From: G965202915 sp965205955
GTDB lineage: Bacteria; Pseudomonadota; Gammaproteobacteria; Eutrophobiales; Eutrophobiaceae
Length of the DNA: 64,000 bases
Reading direction: 5' to 3'
Assembly: GCA_965205955.1 (NCBI GenBank)
Contig: OZ242192.1
Coordinates: 1,860,001 to 1,924,000, forward strand
Positions 23,401 through 27,177 of the stretch are shown piece after piece. Below the pieces are notes generated by a model, which did not search any database, was not told the DNA's origin, and saw nothing but the letters and a program-made list of their open reading frames with translations. Position numbers and translations under genes: made by a program. How positions within the stretch are numbered: the first letter of the stretch is position 1; each line of letters begins with the position of its first letter.

Positions 23401-25016
23401 TCCTGCCGACCGCCACCAGCGGAGACGCGCCACTGGCCTATACGCTGACCCCGGTCCTGCCCAATGGGCTGAGCTTCAACACAGCCACGCGCATGCTGTC
23501 CGGTACGCCGACGGCGATGCAGGCTGCGGTCACCTACACCTACACGGTGACAGACAGCGATAGGGATACCGATACGCTGACGTTCACCATCACCGTCAGC
23601 CCGGCCGGCCCGGTCACCCCGGTCACCCCGGTTACCCCCGGCCCGACACCGGAGCAGACGGCGGTGCTGCATGACGAAATCGCCCCGCAGGCTTTGCAGA
23701 CGGTGGCCGGCAGTGTGGTTGCCTCGGTAGGCGCGCGTATCGAGACGACGGTCCAGGGCGTCTCCACCGGCGGTGTGCGGCTGGATGGTCAGGGCATGGA
23801 GGGGGATGGGGCGGCTATCCTGCGGGGTTTCCTGGACAAGGTGCCGGAATATACGCGCTCGATCAAAGAGGGCGATCTGAATTGGAAGCGGATGCTGGCT
23901 AATTCTTCTTTCAGTTTGAATGCCGCCGGTGACGGCAGCGCAGGCGGCGGCCTGGGCGTATGGGGCAGCGGCCACTACATGGAGTTTAACGGAGACGACA
24001 ACGATCTCGATTGGGATGGCGATTCTTTCAGCTTCCAGATCGGCGCAGATACCCGCTTGAGGCCCGATCTGCTGACGGGCATAGCGGTTTCGTGGAGCGA
24101 GGGCGACGTGGAATACAGCCTGGGCGACGGGGCGGATGCGGAGCGGGGCGATTATGTCCTGACCCTGACCGGCATCCATCCGTATCTGGGCTGGTCGAGC
24201 GGGGACGGCCGGATGAGTTTGTGGGCGAGCTTGGGCTATGCGGACGGCAAGATAGAGATCGAGCCGGACGAGGGCGTTGATCGGGAGCATGATACCACGG
24301 TGGTTTCGGTGGCGGGCGGCTTCACGCGCAGTTTGACGGACTTCCTGAGGATCAAGGGTGATTTCTCCGGCCTGGAGGCCGACATTGATGAAGCGGACGA
24401 GGTGCTCAATGACAGTGACTTTAGCACAGAAAGTCAACGGTTACGGCTGTTATTGGAGGGCCGCCATCAACAGCGCCTGCCCGGCGGCGGCACTCTGTCG
24501 CAAAGCGCCGAGGTAGGCTACCGCGTGGATGAGGGCGACAGCGATGCGGACACCGATGGAACCGAGGTAGGCGGGAGCGTTGACTATCACAATCCGGCCA
24601 CCGGCTTCAGCGTATCGGGCAAGATACGCGCACTGGTGGGCAACAGTGATTATCAGGAGTGGGGAGTCTCCGGCCTGATTCGACTGGAATCGGACGCCCA
24701 GGGGCTGTCTTTCACGCTGGAACCGGGCTACGGCGACACGGCTGGCAGCGCCGGTGAGCTGTGGCAACGGAAAACCCCATATCTGGAGACGGAGCGCCAG
24801 AGCTACGGCGCTAGGATGAAGATGCACCTGGGCTATGGCTTGCATGGCGGCATTATGCCTTATACCGAGTTGACGAGCGGCGAGGCGCTACGCAGTTTCC
24901 GCATGGGCGTGAAGTGGCAGTTAGGCAAGGCGCTGGATCTGAATCTGTTCGGCGAGCAGTATGAAGCGGATGAGAGTGATAATAGCCTGCAATTGGAGGG
25001 GAAGTTGGAGTTTTGA
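2487..25016 (+). CDS. Giant leucine-rich-repeat surface protein with C-terminal autotransporter-like barrel (~7,509 aa)
   Basis: The start chosen is ATG 2487, with AGGAGAG eight bases upstream. An upstream in-frame extension to 2271 has no ribosome binding site. The N-terminus holds two signal-like segments: residues ~35-57, ending VSAIAQ, and ~64-88, beginning MLKLKHLTALLLLIALAPAP and ending AWA. Then come two He_PIG-type Ig-like domains (~202-397) and 14 large modules (~510-6600). Each module has a Calx/cadherin-like strand region (TEANLF...GTVSI...HTGSG), a Cys pair (NVCGRTA...ECTSITDL), LRRs of the 24-residue LPxxIFxGLxxLxxLxLxxNxL type, a second Cys pair (HFVCSRDDAD...DDCLRI) and a cadherin-like sandwich (LSALTIS...YTVTVTR). 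Next are Ig-like and SwmB-like domains, a third He_PIG, a Pro/Thr linker (PVTPVTPVTPGPT) and a ~380-residue beta-barrel ending in LEF. It probably crosses the inner membrane by Sec, and the barrel inserts in the outer membrane to display the passenger. An adhesive or host-interaction role is inference. Confidence 0.85.
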   Translation: MTQLKRLVSCDIDNPVTARPATSNRRRRWRYAGALGRLPAMLAAACTLIAPVSAIAQTSCGSVMLKLKHLTALLLLIALAPAPAWAMHSLSAPTTGFTARTGGFVGPTVNVGQALEFLFPLGTGPTGIGGGASGNCRRPGAAIVSTVVQQVQLSSSFDEIRWRWTAPASVAGRTCTFFVVNVRHGEELRIDFDIIVRPEDNTVPAFNSNASIPDQIYLVTGAITGLTLPEATGDGALTYSITPELPTGLTLTGNVLTGTPAADTAQALTAYTYRASDSDSNTADTDTGTLTFTIEILDGRVTPMFISTASIPAQTYNVGTDIGAVTLPQGFNTGGGALVYSITPTLPAGLTLTGRILTGTPAANTAQTATDYTYRVDDSDGSSDDFSTLPFTITIPADVPDNVAAYNETVNEGVLIPGLASVVTPPAGVEPAPIYTYTITDRGTLPESFANSLVPETGVFSRRFSCAELSTGQTVYSFEWELRNSDGDLVVTGAQTGIITLGDDPDCGPTATLIGTLTEADLFATPAPTVTVELDTTEYVDPLDTSHFTVTQNTPGVITISGVTRTRDTAATLTLAYNNVDITFTNTIRINVLAAGHTGSDNLSTNRLDITPRPGVNVCDRTPVVSVAIVDASADPDCTAVNDLATITSLSISGGITALQSGDFADLTGLTMLSLNNNPLTTLPADIFAGLMALARLDLSGNSLSSLNPATFAGLTMLDTLSLNNNQFEALPPTVFDQLAMLNTIRLNGNPFTPATGLPAGIFDEIIGTIGASGFVVDDTVRAGHFVCSRADADAIVATIAGVDDCLRITTDQRGTFVQADADLSALTISAGILVPDFNPATTTYTVAVENSVSSVTITPTARQDGIITVDGATVTSGSASTALALTAGTPLVVDIEVTAPAPGTATVTYTVTVTRQTAGTTAMLTGPLTGPLTEADLFAATAPTVTMTLAGTEFVGSAALGTDDFSLSDNVPGTVSITGVTRDSDTVATLTLAYDNVDITANGALIMTLLASGHTGSDNLATDSLAITASAGTNICGRTAEVRDRLLVVLTPPDCTAVAGLAGITQLALNFRASNPLRDITALQPGDFAGLTGMTGLSLSGNSLTTLPATIFDGLDNLTRITLNGNDLTTLPATIFDGVDALQTLSLYENPTLTAGTGLPAGIFDEVLNTLGAVLDFTSETQAIDITGLVVDADARDAHFVCSRDDADAIVTATSGVDDCLRITTTQLNAITDADASLSALTFSAGELRPTFDSAVTEYDVAVDEAMVTITPTANEDAATITVDGATVASGFASGPITLTTGAAVPVTIVVTAGDDSTQRTYTVMVTRGGPEATLAGPLTEVNLFGTPAPTVTVTLDGAEFVIAANLSGDDFTLMDTLAGTVSVSDVDRTSATVATLTLEYTGEDITADGALSITVRPSAYPGSGALITNTIPVTASAGANVCGRTAQVRDEIVRRSSVTECTGITDLATIAGTLDLNSAGISTLQPGDFAGLTSLTFLRLSRNPLLQALPPTIFAGLTSLDDLTLGLSGLEALPPTIFAGLTELRQLNLDGNSLSTLPAGVFAGLTSLQNLRLDGNDLEALPATIFNDLDMLLGLFLHENLFTADTGLPAGIFDDVLDTLGPIVTTAPSSAAEQVIAIDQRVRDAHFVCSRDDADVIVAITAGVDNCLRITAAQLTAFPMIDTSLSALTISDGGLVPTFNPATLDYDVAVLTAVESVTVTPTANQSGATITVASATVASGNPSGPITLTEGTPLDIDIVVTAPDGMTASTSTVTVTRAAAGTTATLAGTLTEANLFAGTAMVTMTLAGTEFVGSAALGTDDFSLSANVPGTVRITRITSTTATATTVATLTLEYDDEDITANGALIMTLLASGHTGSGNLATNSLPITASTAGANVCGRTAQVVTEIVAESSATECTSITDLATIGRLSLASMNLAMLQNGDFDGLTGLNDLNFGINQLTALPAGIFDDLAALTILNLSENQLEELPPGIFDELDALTTLRLEVNNFTPGTGLPAGIFDEILDTVMAIPMSSGSLFSADDTVRAAHFVCSRDDADAIVTATTGVTDCLRINTMQLNAFTDADASLSALTLSAGELRPTFDPAVFTYNVAVDEATVTITPTANEDAATITVNAATVASGTASGPITLTTGAAVPVTIVVTGGDGSAERTYTIMVTRGAPAATLAGTLTEANLFGTPAPTVTVTLERSVYAANLSGDDFTLMDTVGGTVSVSDVARTSTVATLRLAYDNVDITADGGLSITVRASAHTGSGALLTNTLPVTASAGANVCGRTAQVRDEIVRVSSATECTSITDLATIDTLEFNDPAPGDAITTLQSGDFAGLTGLENLRFLRNSLTTLPPDIFAGLSALVELNLFNNDLDDTLPVGVFAGLTSVQSLFINSNAFTSLPAGIFDGLDELVNLALHTNPSFTPGTGLPAGIFDDVLNTLVLIPAMLGSEGLSVDTIGRAAHFVCSLDDADAIVAFTSGVDDCLRINSTQLAAFFAADTRLSALTISSGGMLIPDFAPGVTTYTVGLLNSVESITVTPTANQPTAMITVGGVAVNNGTPSAPITLDVGTAMAIEIIVTSPGRATTETVTVTATREALAAELAGAVTEANLFAATAPTVTVTLTGADYVEAGELMPDDFTVTDTTDGTVSITEVARTSNRIATLTLGYDDMDITAAGTLLVTVLESGHSASGDLATETIDITASTGDNVCGRTAQVVTGIVGESAATECTSIEDLADITSLTLTNRGLTALRSGDFAGMMGLAALNLSNNLIATIDAGTFADLSALQNLNLGGSTGNRLTALDAEVFDDLSALTNLDLRNNDLAALPADIFDGLNALDNLDLDGNSFTPATGLPAGIFDDIIDTLRTVSSGTLNVDDTARAAHFVCSRDDFAAITAAAGATDCLLVSSAFLDADATLSALTVSPGVLTLAFDPATLAYNVAVPINVTRVTITPTATQDGATITVEGTPVASGGSIAYPPLSGIVVLSEDTPTDIEIVVTAPDGMTEETYTLTATRQGSDRVQLTGPITEANLFAGTAVATMTLPNTTEFEPGVATTDFRISDTVDGAISIAGVALVDGSSTTTATIMLTHSGEDITADGTFSIDLLDSGHTGSGDLAADTLPITTNPGDYVCGRTAAVRDAITTASAGANCANITDLADITALDLSNQGITGLQDGDLDGLDALVTLALAGNPFTADTLPAGTAGGLPAGIFDDVLDTLGDVGTAFTVDNIGRQAHFICSRADASAIVSVTGVTDCLRITEAQLAAFPPIDTSLRALTLSTGDLMPAFDPAITAYNVGVAASTSTVTVTVTPTANQSDATITVNGDDVDSGSASDPVTLVAGTAVPITIQVTATGGTTKDYVVMVTRGGASAVLLGDLGEQGLFSSAASRRTAVTLARTEFVAATELGPDDFMVTETIDGTVSVASVTRTNATAVTLTMEYTGTDITANGVFSITVLASGHTGSGDLITNTQPITASTGVNVCRRTPAVRDALTGSGGDCTSITDLATRTQLTIQSRGVTSLQSGDFAGLSALRTLLISGNPITTLPADIFAGLSALEDVNLANNNLDTLDANVFAGLSSVDDLFLSNNNFESLPAGIFDGLGALEDLALGGNPWTPGTGLPAGIFDDVLNTVGPVALGGTAGLGVDAVGRAAHFVCSLPVADLIVAATADVDSCLRITVAQLAAFAMVDTSLSALTISSGDMLMPAFSPATTTYTVGVLNSVESITVTPTANQSTAMITVQGAPVANGSASAPIPLMTVGAEVAIEIIVTAPDGMTMQTVTVTATREGAPAAVLAGTVTEANLFAATAPTVTVTLTGTDYVAAGELMPDDFTVTDTLMDGTVSITEVARTSNRIATLTLGYDRVDIPDAGGMLSVTVLAAGHSASASGDLDAGMIDITASPGTNVCGRTAQVVTAILALSTPGSECTNAVDLTTITDLRLGAQGIAELRNGDFAGLSGLTILTLDNNRLETLPADIFAGLTELVGLNLSINRFTTLPADIFDGLTELRTMSLAGTSLGGVIMGTLETLPADIFDGTALVGLSLIDNPFTPETGLPAGIFDDILDTLGPFGTSVNDEFGIDNRVRDAHFICIRDDADAIVAFTSGVDDCLRISTADLTAFFASDATLSALTISDGVLSPAFDLATVAYTVAVQNSVASVTVTPTASQSMATITVNDTAVNSGAASTAITLPEDTTTAILIAVGAPNGSSTTTYTINVTHPAATDASAALTGPLTLTEADLFAATTPTVMVTLTGTGYVDSADLMPDDFAVTDTIDGTVSIAAGVERTSTTVATLSLSYDAVDVSDDGFLTVAVRASGHTGAGNLSAGRLDITASTGTNVCGRTAAVRDAIVGLSAATECTSVTDLATIAGALDLSGAGITALQPGDFAGLAALTVLNLSGNMLATLPAGVFDDLAALTVLDLSGNSLGALDAAQFGSLMALQTLDLSGNTLGTLDAAQFGGLAALQTLDLSGNTLSALDAAQFGGLAALQTLDLSGNRLRALDAGAFQGLTALATLSLAGNSFTAGSGLPSGVFDDVLDTLLTIGAGPTGLIVDDNVRAAHFVCSLPEVGLIVAGTSGDCLRVTAAQLAAFAMQDSSLSALTLSDGALVPAFAPTILSYSVGVAGDVTMVTVTPTANQAAATITVGGAPVNSGEASDPITLTAGTIDIVVTAADGAATTTYAVTVTPGAATATLAGTVNEAALFATPTVTVTLARSAYVDAADLTMADFTLTDSIAGTVSITGVERTSTTVATLTLAYDDVDITADGELFLTVLATGHTGSVDLVSPSLRIAQSTGVNVCGRTAEVRDRIVGASSASECTSITDLATIQTGSITGIFSLSDRGITSLQDGDFAGMTGMRNLRLEQNSLTTLPAGIFAGLSGLEVIVITDNNLETLPPNVFAGLSALTALGLAGNNLASLPANVFAGLSSLTFLSLDGNNLASLPADIFDGLGLVNFTLFGNPFTADTGLPAGIFDDVIGTLDPITAVDPSTSNTRGFIVDDTTRAAHFVCSRADFAAITTDAGATDCLLVTSAQLTAFIQADTGLSALTISDGALSPAFDPATATYTVAVLNTVDEVTVTPTVRQSGATIAVQTVAVTSGSASTALPLVEDTPLAINIVVTAPDGSTMGTYTVTVSRPAATDASAALSGTLTEAILFAATATATVTLASTEYVSGLSEADFTVTDTIDGTVSVTGVTRTSDTVADLVLSYDAVDVSANGFLTVTVLAAGHTGDVDLAAGSLAITASAGANVCGRTAEVVAAIMTVSTAADCTDIPNLASITELDLSGVVTTLQSGDFAGMTGLTSLNLSGDLFIEANRLRALPADIFAGLTALQTLNLTSNELDALDADQFAGLTMLTTLDLQSNNIDTLDADQFTGLTALTSLNLQNNPLGELDAGQFAGLTALQRLALRSTQLNELPPTIFAGLSELEILDLARNGLAALNPNQFAGLTELTDLFLNRNALTSLPANIFAGLSALEILQLSNNPLGELDAGQFTGLTMLDLLNLGSNQFTTLPAGLFDGLEALSTLSLQFNMFTPGTGLPAGIFDDVLDTLGGIGIAFEVDDTVRDAHFVCSRDDANAVVAATDDVDDCLRIISSELTDFVDTDADLTELTISVGDLVPAFDPAIFDYTVAVANDVAMVTVTPTVRQTSATITVNNVAVDSGAASMPIMLMLNTAEDVPVVVTATDGITVRTYTIMVTRGGAAATLAGTVNEAALFATPTVTVTLERSEYVDAADLTMADFTLTDSIAGTVSITGVERTSTTVATLTLEYDNVDITADGELFLTVLAAGHTGSIPLVSRSLRIAQSAGTNVCGRTAEVVAGIVAASAATECTSITDLATIMELNFNQPDPKVPGGGITTLQSGDFAGLSGLTDLLFLRNSLTTLPPDIFAGLSSLEELNLFNNDLDDTLPVGVFAGLTSVESLFINRNNFASLPVGIFDGLNELENLALHNNPFTPGTGLPAGIFDDVLDTLLVATTIGSDGLSVDATGRAAHFVCSLDDADADAVVAATMDVDNCLHITEAQLTTFFATDTRLSALTISAGVLRPDFDPATLEYDVTVLDTVGEVTVTPTVSQSGATVTVQTVAVDSGSASETITLTATPMNIDIVVTAPDGTTGTYTLTVSRPAMGGATAMLEGTVTEANLFAGTAMVTVTLMDTQYDSGVGAADFRLSDDVAGGTVSLRRDNFTLNSATTATLTLLYSGEDITAGGTLMMTLLASGHTGTAPLATNGLEIDASDGANICNRTAEVQAAILVASTATECTSITDLAMITELDLDGDGITALQSGDFADLTGLTSLLLANNDLSALPADIFDGLALVNLALLGNSFTAGGLPAGVFDPVLNTLATIATSGASGFVVDDTVRDAHFVCSRSDADDIVTATTGVTDCLRITAAQFDAVVGNVMLSALTISEGTLDPAFDPAVTVYTVTVANSTASVTVTPTAASSISTITVNGMSVVSGSASAAIALAAGASLNIVIVVTADDDTTGAYRVAVTRLPADEATATLVASMPLTEANVDGATVTVTLANTEYEDPLAMNNFMLTDTVAAGTVSLSGVDRTSATVATLTLAYTGAAFSGDGTLLVTVLDTGHTGTGDLPAGSVPITATAPAPAPTVTEIAITSTGPYALDEEIDVTVTFSENVTVVGMPQIALMVDTNARQAIFASGSGNANLVFTYTVVAGETDANGVSINADALTLNGGTIRNSAGDDAVLTHTITVTAVPANAVDTTAPSFSSAAVDVNVLVLTYEEDLDTSSTPANDAYTIGLSSGTPPTVSGVTISGATVTLALSAPVGNGLTATVSYTPGSTPLRDIAGNNAVGLTDASVTNNTSSDPAASLTAPTPLTEANVDGASVTVTLVNTGYEDPLEVVGDFTLTDTVAGTVSLSSVTRTSTTAATLTLAYSGEAFSGSGTLSVTVLDAGHTGAGDLTTNTVDITATPAGPDLMPTFGIATISNQTYIEGTTITAVILPTATSGDAPLAYTLTPVLPNGLSFNTATRMLSGTPTAMQAAVTYTYTVTDSDRDTDTLTFTITVSPAGPVTPVTPVTPGPTPEQTAVLHDEIAPQALQTVAGSVVASVGARIETTVQGVSTGGVRLDGQGMEGDGAAILRGFLDKVPEYTRSIKEGDLNWKRMLANSSFSLNAAGDGSAGGGLGVWGSGHYMEFNGDDNDLDWDGDSFSFQIGADTRLRPDLLTGIAVSWSEGDVEYSLGDGADAERGDYVLTLTGIHPYLGWSSGDGRMSLWASLGYADGKIEIEPDEGVDREHDTTVVSVAGGFTRSLTDFLRIKGDFSGLEADIDEADEVLNDSDFSTESQRLRLLLEGRHQQRLPGGGTLSQSAEVGYRVDEGDSDADTDGTEVGGSVDYHNPATGFSVSGKIRALVGNSDYQEWGVSGLIRLESDAQGLSFTLEPGYGDTAGSAGELWQRKTPYLETERQSYGARMKMHLGYGLHGGIMPYTELTSGEALRSFRMGVKWQLGKALDLNLFGEQYEADESDNSLQLEGKLEF
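4016..22330 (+). repeat. Fourteen tandem LRR/cadherin modules inside the giant gene
   Basis: The modules are recognised by the Cys-containing start of each LRR block, at about 4337, 5590, 6811, 8178, 9346, 10627, 11894, 12947, 14218, 15517, 16898, 18257, 19938 and 21229. Length varies from about 1.05 to 1.7 kb, mainly because the number of LRRs differs, from two or three (around 12 kb and 21.3 kb) to about ten or eleven (18.3-19.1 kb). Some modules are almost identical in DNA: the strand region at ~16590-16850 matches that at ~19640-19905, and the LRR block at ~9480-9900 matches ~20090-20500. This indicates recent duplication or gene conversion within the gene. Confidence 0.85.
23880..25016 (+). 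other. C-terminal outer-membrane beta-barrel domain of the giant protein
   Basis: About 380 residues of alternating amphipathic strands, rich in Gly, Asp and aromatics. The pattern (LGVWGSGHYMEF..., FSFQIGADTRL, LTGIAVSWSEGDVEY, HPYLGWSSGDGRMSLWASLGYADG, LRLLLEGRHQQRL, ...GVKWQLGKALDLNLFGEQYE) is that of autotransporter barrels of the type V secretion family. The last residue is Phe, as is usual for BAM-inserted barrels. The repeat passenger before it has no visible protease or autocleavage motif, so the protein may stay attached. Confidence 0.7.
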
Positions 25017-25020
25017 TTGA

Positions 25021-25050
25021 TTGAGTGACTCCCCTGGGGGAGTCACTCAA
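25021..25050 (+). terminator. Perfect 14-bp stem hairpin after the giant gene
   Basis: The arms 25021-25034 (TTGAGTGACTCCCC) and 25037-25050 are perfect inverted repeats with two bases between them, starting four bases after the stop codon. The stem is GC-rich next to the loop. No run of T follows, so it may stop transcription poorly or mainly protect the 3' end of the very long mRNA. The placement right after the stop supports a role in ending the transcript. Confidence 0.5.
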
Positions 25051-25132
25051 CCCTCACCCCGGCCCCTCTCCCAAAGGGAGAGGGGGGTTGGATAAAATCG
25101 TTATTATTCAGTTTTCTCCCTCTCCCTCTGGG
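25051..25132. repeat. Dispersed repeat left of IS copy 2
   Basis: CCCTCACCCCGGCCCCTCTC, then AAAGGGAGAGGGGGGTTGGAT and a second inverted unit ending TCTCCCTCTGGG. It is the same family as at 1042-1213 and is interrupted by the insertion sequence that follows. Confidence 0.75.
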
Positions 25133-26078
25133 TGTTACATCCCGTGTGATCGCTCAAGACCTCACTGGGAGATTTATAGCCCAGGCAGGTTAAGCGGGTT
25201 CGGTTGTAGTTGTTCACAAATGTGTGGATGAACTGGTTTCTTTGCTCGTGGTTGTGGAATCGGTTCTTGCTCCAGTTGCTTTTGAGTTGTGGCTGGCTGC
25301 GCAATGCCTCACTCAAACGGCGATTGAATCGCTCCACCATGCCGTTGGTCTGCGGTCGAAACGGGCGAATGAGACGATGCTCAATATGATGCTCACGGCA
25401 CACCTGGTCAAACGGATGCGTACCACTTGGTTTGCCTTGTGGCTTGTTTTTCTTGTCCACTGCAAAGCGGTCTGTGAAGCCTCCATCGTTGTCGGTAAGC
25501 AGGGTATGCACCGGGTGGGGAAACGCATCCAGGAACTCACGCAGACACTGCGAGGTCGTGGCGGCATCGCGGCGTGCGATGATTTTCACCCAGACAAAGC
25601 GCGTAGCCCGGTCAATGGCCACCAGCACATAGCTGCGTTGCTTCTTGAGCTTGCTCAACACCTTGAAGTCCATATGGATAAACCCGCACGTGGTCTGCTC
25701 GAAACAGCCGAAGTCACGCGACTGCCTGACTTGTGGCAACCGGTTTACGCCTAAGCGCTTGAAGCAGCGATGGATCGCACTGCGACTGAAGGTCTGGGGA
25801 AAACAGCGGTTCATCACCTCAACCACATCATCCAGCGACAAGCGCAGGCGTTGGCGCAACTCGGTGATAATCTCCTCGTGCTGCGGCGACGTGCTCGGAT
25901 TGAGGTTATGGCGCGTGTGGGAGCCGTCATAGATGCGCCCGGCCCGCAGCCACTTGTAAATCGTAGGCAGAGAGACTCCGAGCTCACGCGACAAGGTCGG
26001 TGCGCTCTTGTTTGAGGTCTGAATATACTTTCGTGTGGCCGGCGTTGTGGTGGCCAGCTTATGTAATTTAATCTCCAC
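25104..26078 (-). CDS. IS481-family transposase (copy 2)
   Basis: A 324-residue transposase, nearly identical to the copy at 1290-2258. The differences are a few substitutions, for example KNKPQGKPSG against KGKPDGKPSG. It has the same helix-turn-helix, DDE residues and GTG start (26078) after AGGAGG. As in copy 1, the frame runs out of the element, here past 25133 into the flanking repeat, and stops at 25104, giving a different tail (TQREREKTE). It lies in the opposite direction to copy 1, so the two copies bracket the giant gene head-out. Confidence 0.9.
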   Translation of the reverse strand: MEIKLHKLATTTPATRKYIQTSNKSAPTLSRELGVSLPTIYKWLRAGRIYDGSHTRHNLNPSTSPQHEEIITELRQRLRLSLDDVVEVMNRCFPQTFSRSAIHRCFKRLGVNRLPQVRQSRDFGCFEQTTCGFIHMDFKVLSKLKKQRSYVLVAIDRATRFVWVKIIARRDAATTSQCLREFLDAFPHPVHTLLTDNDGGFTDRFAVDKKNKPQGKPSGTHPFDQVCREHHIEHRLIRPFRPQTNGMVERFNRRLSEALRSQPQLKSNWSKNRFHNHEQRNQFIHTFVNNYNRTRLTCLGYKSPSEVLSDHTGCNTQREREKTE

Positions 26079-26154
26079 TTTTTAACCTCCTCTGAACGTA
26101 TTGAATACCGGATTGGATTGAAAGAGAGTATATCCTATCATACGGCACAAAACA
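25133..26154 (-). mobile_element. IS481-family insertion sequence, copy 2 (1022 bp, inverted)
   Basis: It has the same length and ends as copy 1, in reverse orientation. TCTGGG precedes the left end and follows the right end, consistent with a 5-6 bp target duplication in the same repeat type (CCCTCTGGGAGAGG). With copy 1 it encloses about 22.9 kb carrying a single gene, the layout of a composite transposon. Confidence 0.9.
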
Positions 26155-26290
26155 TCTGGGAGAGGGCCGGGGTGAGGGTGGGAACCATCCTGGGAGAGGG
26201 CCGGGGTGAGGGTGGGGGTTGACACCCTGAGCGGCATCCGGCAACATCAACCCATGTTCACAAATATTATATATTCCACCTGAAACCGCG
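26155..26290. repeat. Dispersed repeats right of IS copy 2
   Basis: Two direct copies of CTGGGAGAGGGCCGGGGTGA (about 26156-26183 and 26190-26217) are followed by an AT-rich stretch (AATATTATATATTCC) that may contain the promoter of the coiled-coil gene. No gene is visible. Confidence 0.7.
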
Positions 26291-26908
26291 ATGAGCACCA
26301 CCGCATTATACAAGGCCTTGTTGGAGGCCAATGTGTCTGAGAAAACTGCTGAAAGAGCAGTTGAAGGCTTGGCCTTCGCCGACAACATAGCCACCACAAC
26401 TGATCTCGCCGGCCTGAAAACCGTTATAACCAGGCTGGAGGCCGAACTGAAGGCCGCACTGAAAGAAAAGGCCACCAAAGCCGACATCGCCGGTCTGAAG
26501 GCCGAACTGAAAGAAAAGGCCACCAAAGCCGACATCGCCAGACTGGAAGCCGATCTCGCCGGCCTGAAAACCGTTGTAGCCAGACTGGAAGCCGACATCA
26601 CCGACCTGAAAACCGCTGTGGCCGAACTGAAGGCCGAACTGAAAGAAAAGGCCACCAAAGCCGACCTCGCCAAGCTGGAGGCCGAACTGAAGGCCGCACT
26701 GAAAGAAAAGGCCACCAAAGCTGACCTCGCCAGACTGGAAGCCATTGTAGCCAGACTGGAAGCCGAACTGAAGGCCGAACTGAAAGAAAAGGCCACCAAA
26801 GCCGATCTTGCCAATTTGGAAAGCAAGATGCTGCGGTGGGGCATTGGCATCGCCGTCGGTATGACCGCGGTTATCGTGGCCTCCGTCGGGCTGATGGTGA
26901 ATCTGTAG
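26291..26908 (+). CDS. Repetitive coiled-coil protein with C-terminal membrane anchor
   Basis: A 205-residue protein made of heptad-rich repeats. The unit LKAELKEKATKADIARLEAD and variants recur about six times, and the repeats are also strong in DNA. Residues ~183-204 (GIGIAVGMTAVIVASVGLMV) form one membrane segment at the C-terminus. This is the layout of DUF1640-type (CCDC90-like) proteins: short N-terminal head, long coiled coil, C-terminal anchor. It probably forms an oligomeric stalk on the inner membrane, and no catalytic function is visible. It stands alone between repeats, just outside the IS-bracketed segment. No strong ribosome binding site is seen before the ATG. Expansion and contraction of the repeat is likely. 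Confidence 0.7.
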   Translation: MSTTALYKALLEANVSEKTAERAVEGLAFADNIATTTDLAGLKTVITRLEAELKAALKEKATKADIAGLKAELKEKATKADIARLEADLAGLKTVVARLEADITDLKTAVAELKAELKEKATKADLAKLEAELKAALKEKATKADLARLEAIVARLEAELKAELKEKATKADLANLESKMLRWGIGIAVGMTAVIVASVGLMVNL

Positions 26909-26920
26909 GCAGGGCATTAT

Positions 26921-27054
26921 CCTCACCCCTCACCCCCGGCCCCTCTCCCAAAGGGAGAGGGGGGTTGGATTAAAGTTTTCTCCCTCTCCCTTTGGGAGAG
27001 GGCCGGGGTGAGGGAGGGTTAGATAAAAGCGCTATTATTCAGGCCTCTCCCTGT
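26921..27054. repeat. Dispersed repeat pair in inverted orientation
   Basis: A CCTCACCCCCGGCCCCTCTC unit is followed by its inverse (GGGAGAGGGCCGGGGTGAGG), with TTAAAGTTTTC between them and TAAAAGCGCTATTATTCAGG after. Transcription in either direction would form a long hairpin, so it may serve as a two-way terminator between the coiled-coil gene and the converging dehydrogenase gene. The rest, to 27177, shows no gene. Confidence 0.7.
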
Positions 27055-27177
27055 TTTGCCCCGGCAGGTATTATAATGTGTCGGGATTAGCCCGGGCTCA
27101 TGCAATATTCAGACTAAATCCGCTCCCGTCGGGCGTCCAAACACATACTCCACAGCTACATAACGCGCCCTTTGCAT

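Noticed and set aside
20349..24437. Very long antisense open frame (1362 codons) within the giant gene
   Set aside because: It is a shadow of the GC-rich repetitive sense strand. Its composition is His/Arg/Gln-rich low complexity, there is no ribosome binding site or domain, and similar antisense frames occur all along the gene.
25025..25231. 68-codon plus-strand frame across the hairpin and IS end
   Set aside because: It consists of the hairpin, the dispersed repeat and the IS end only.
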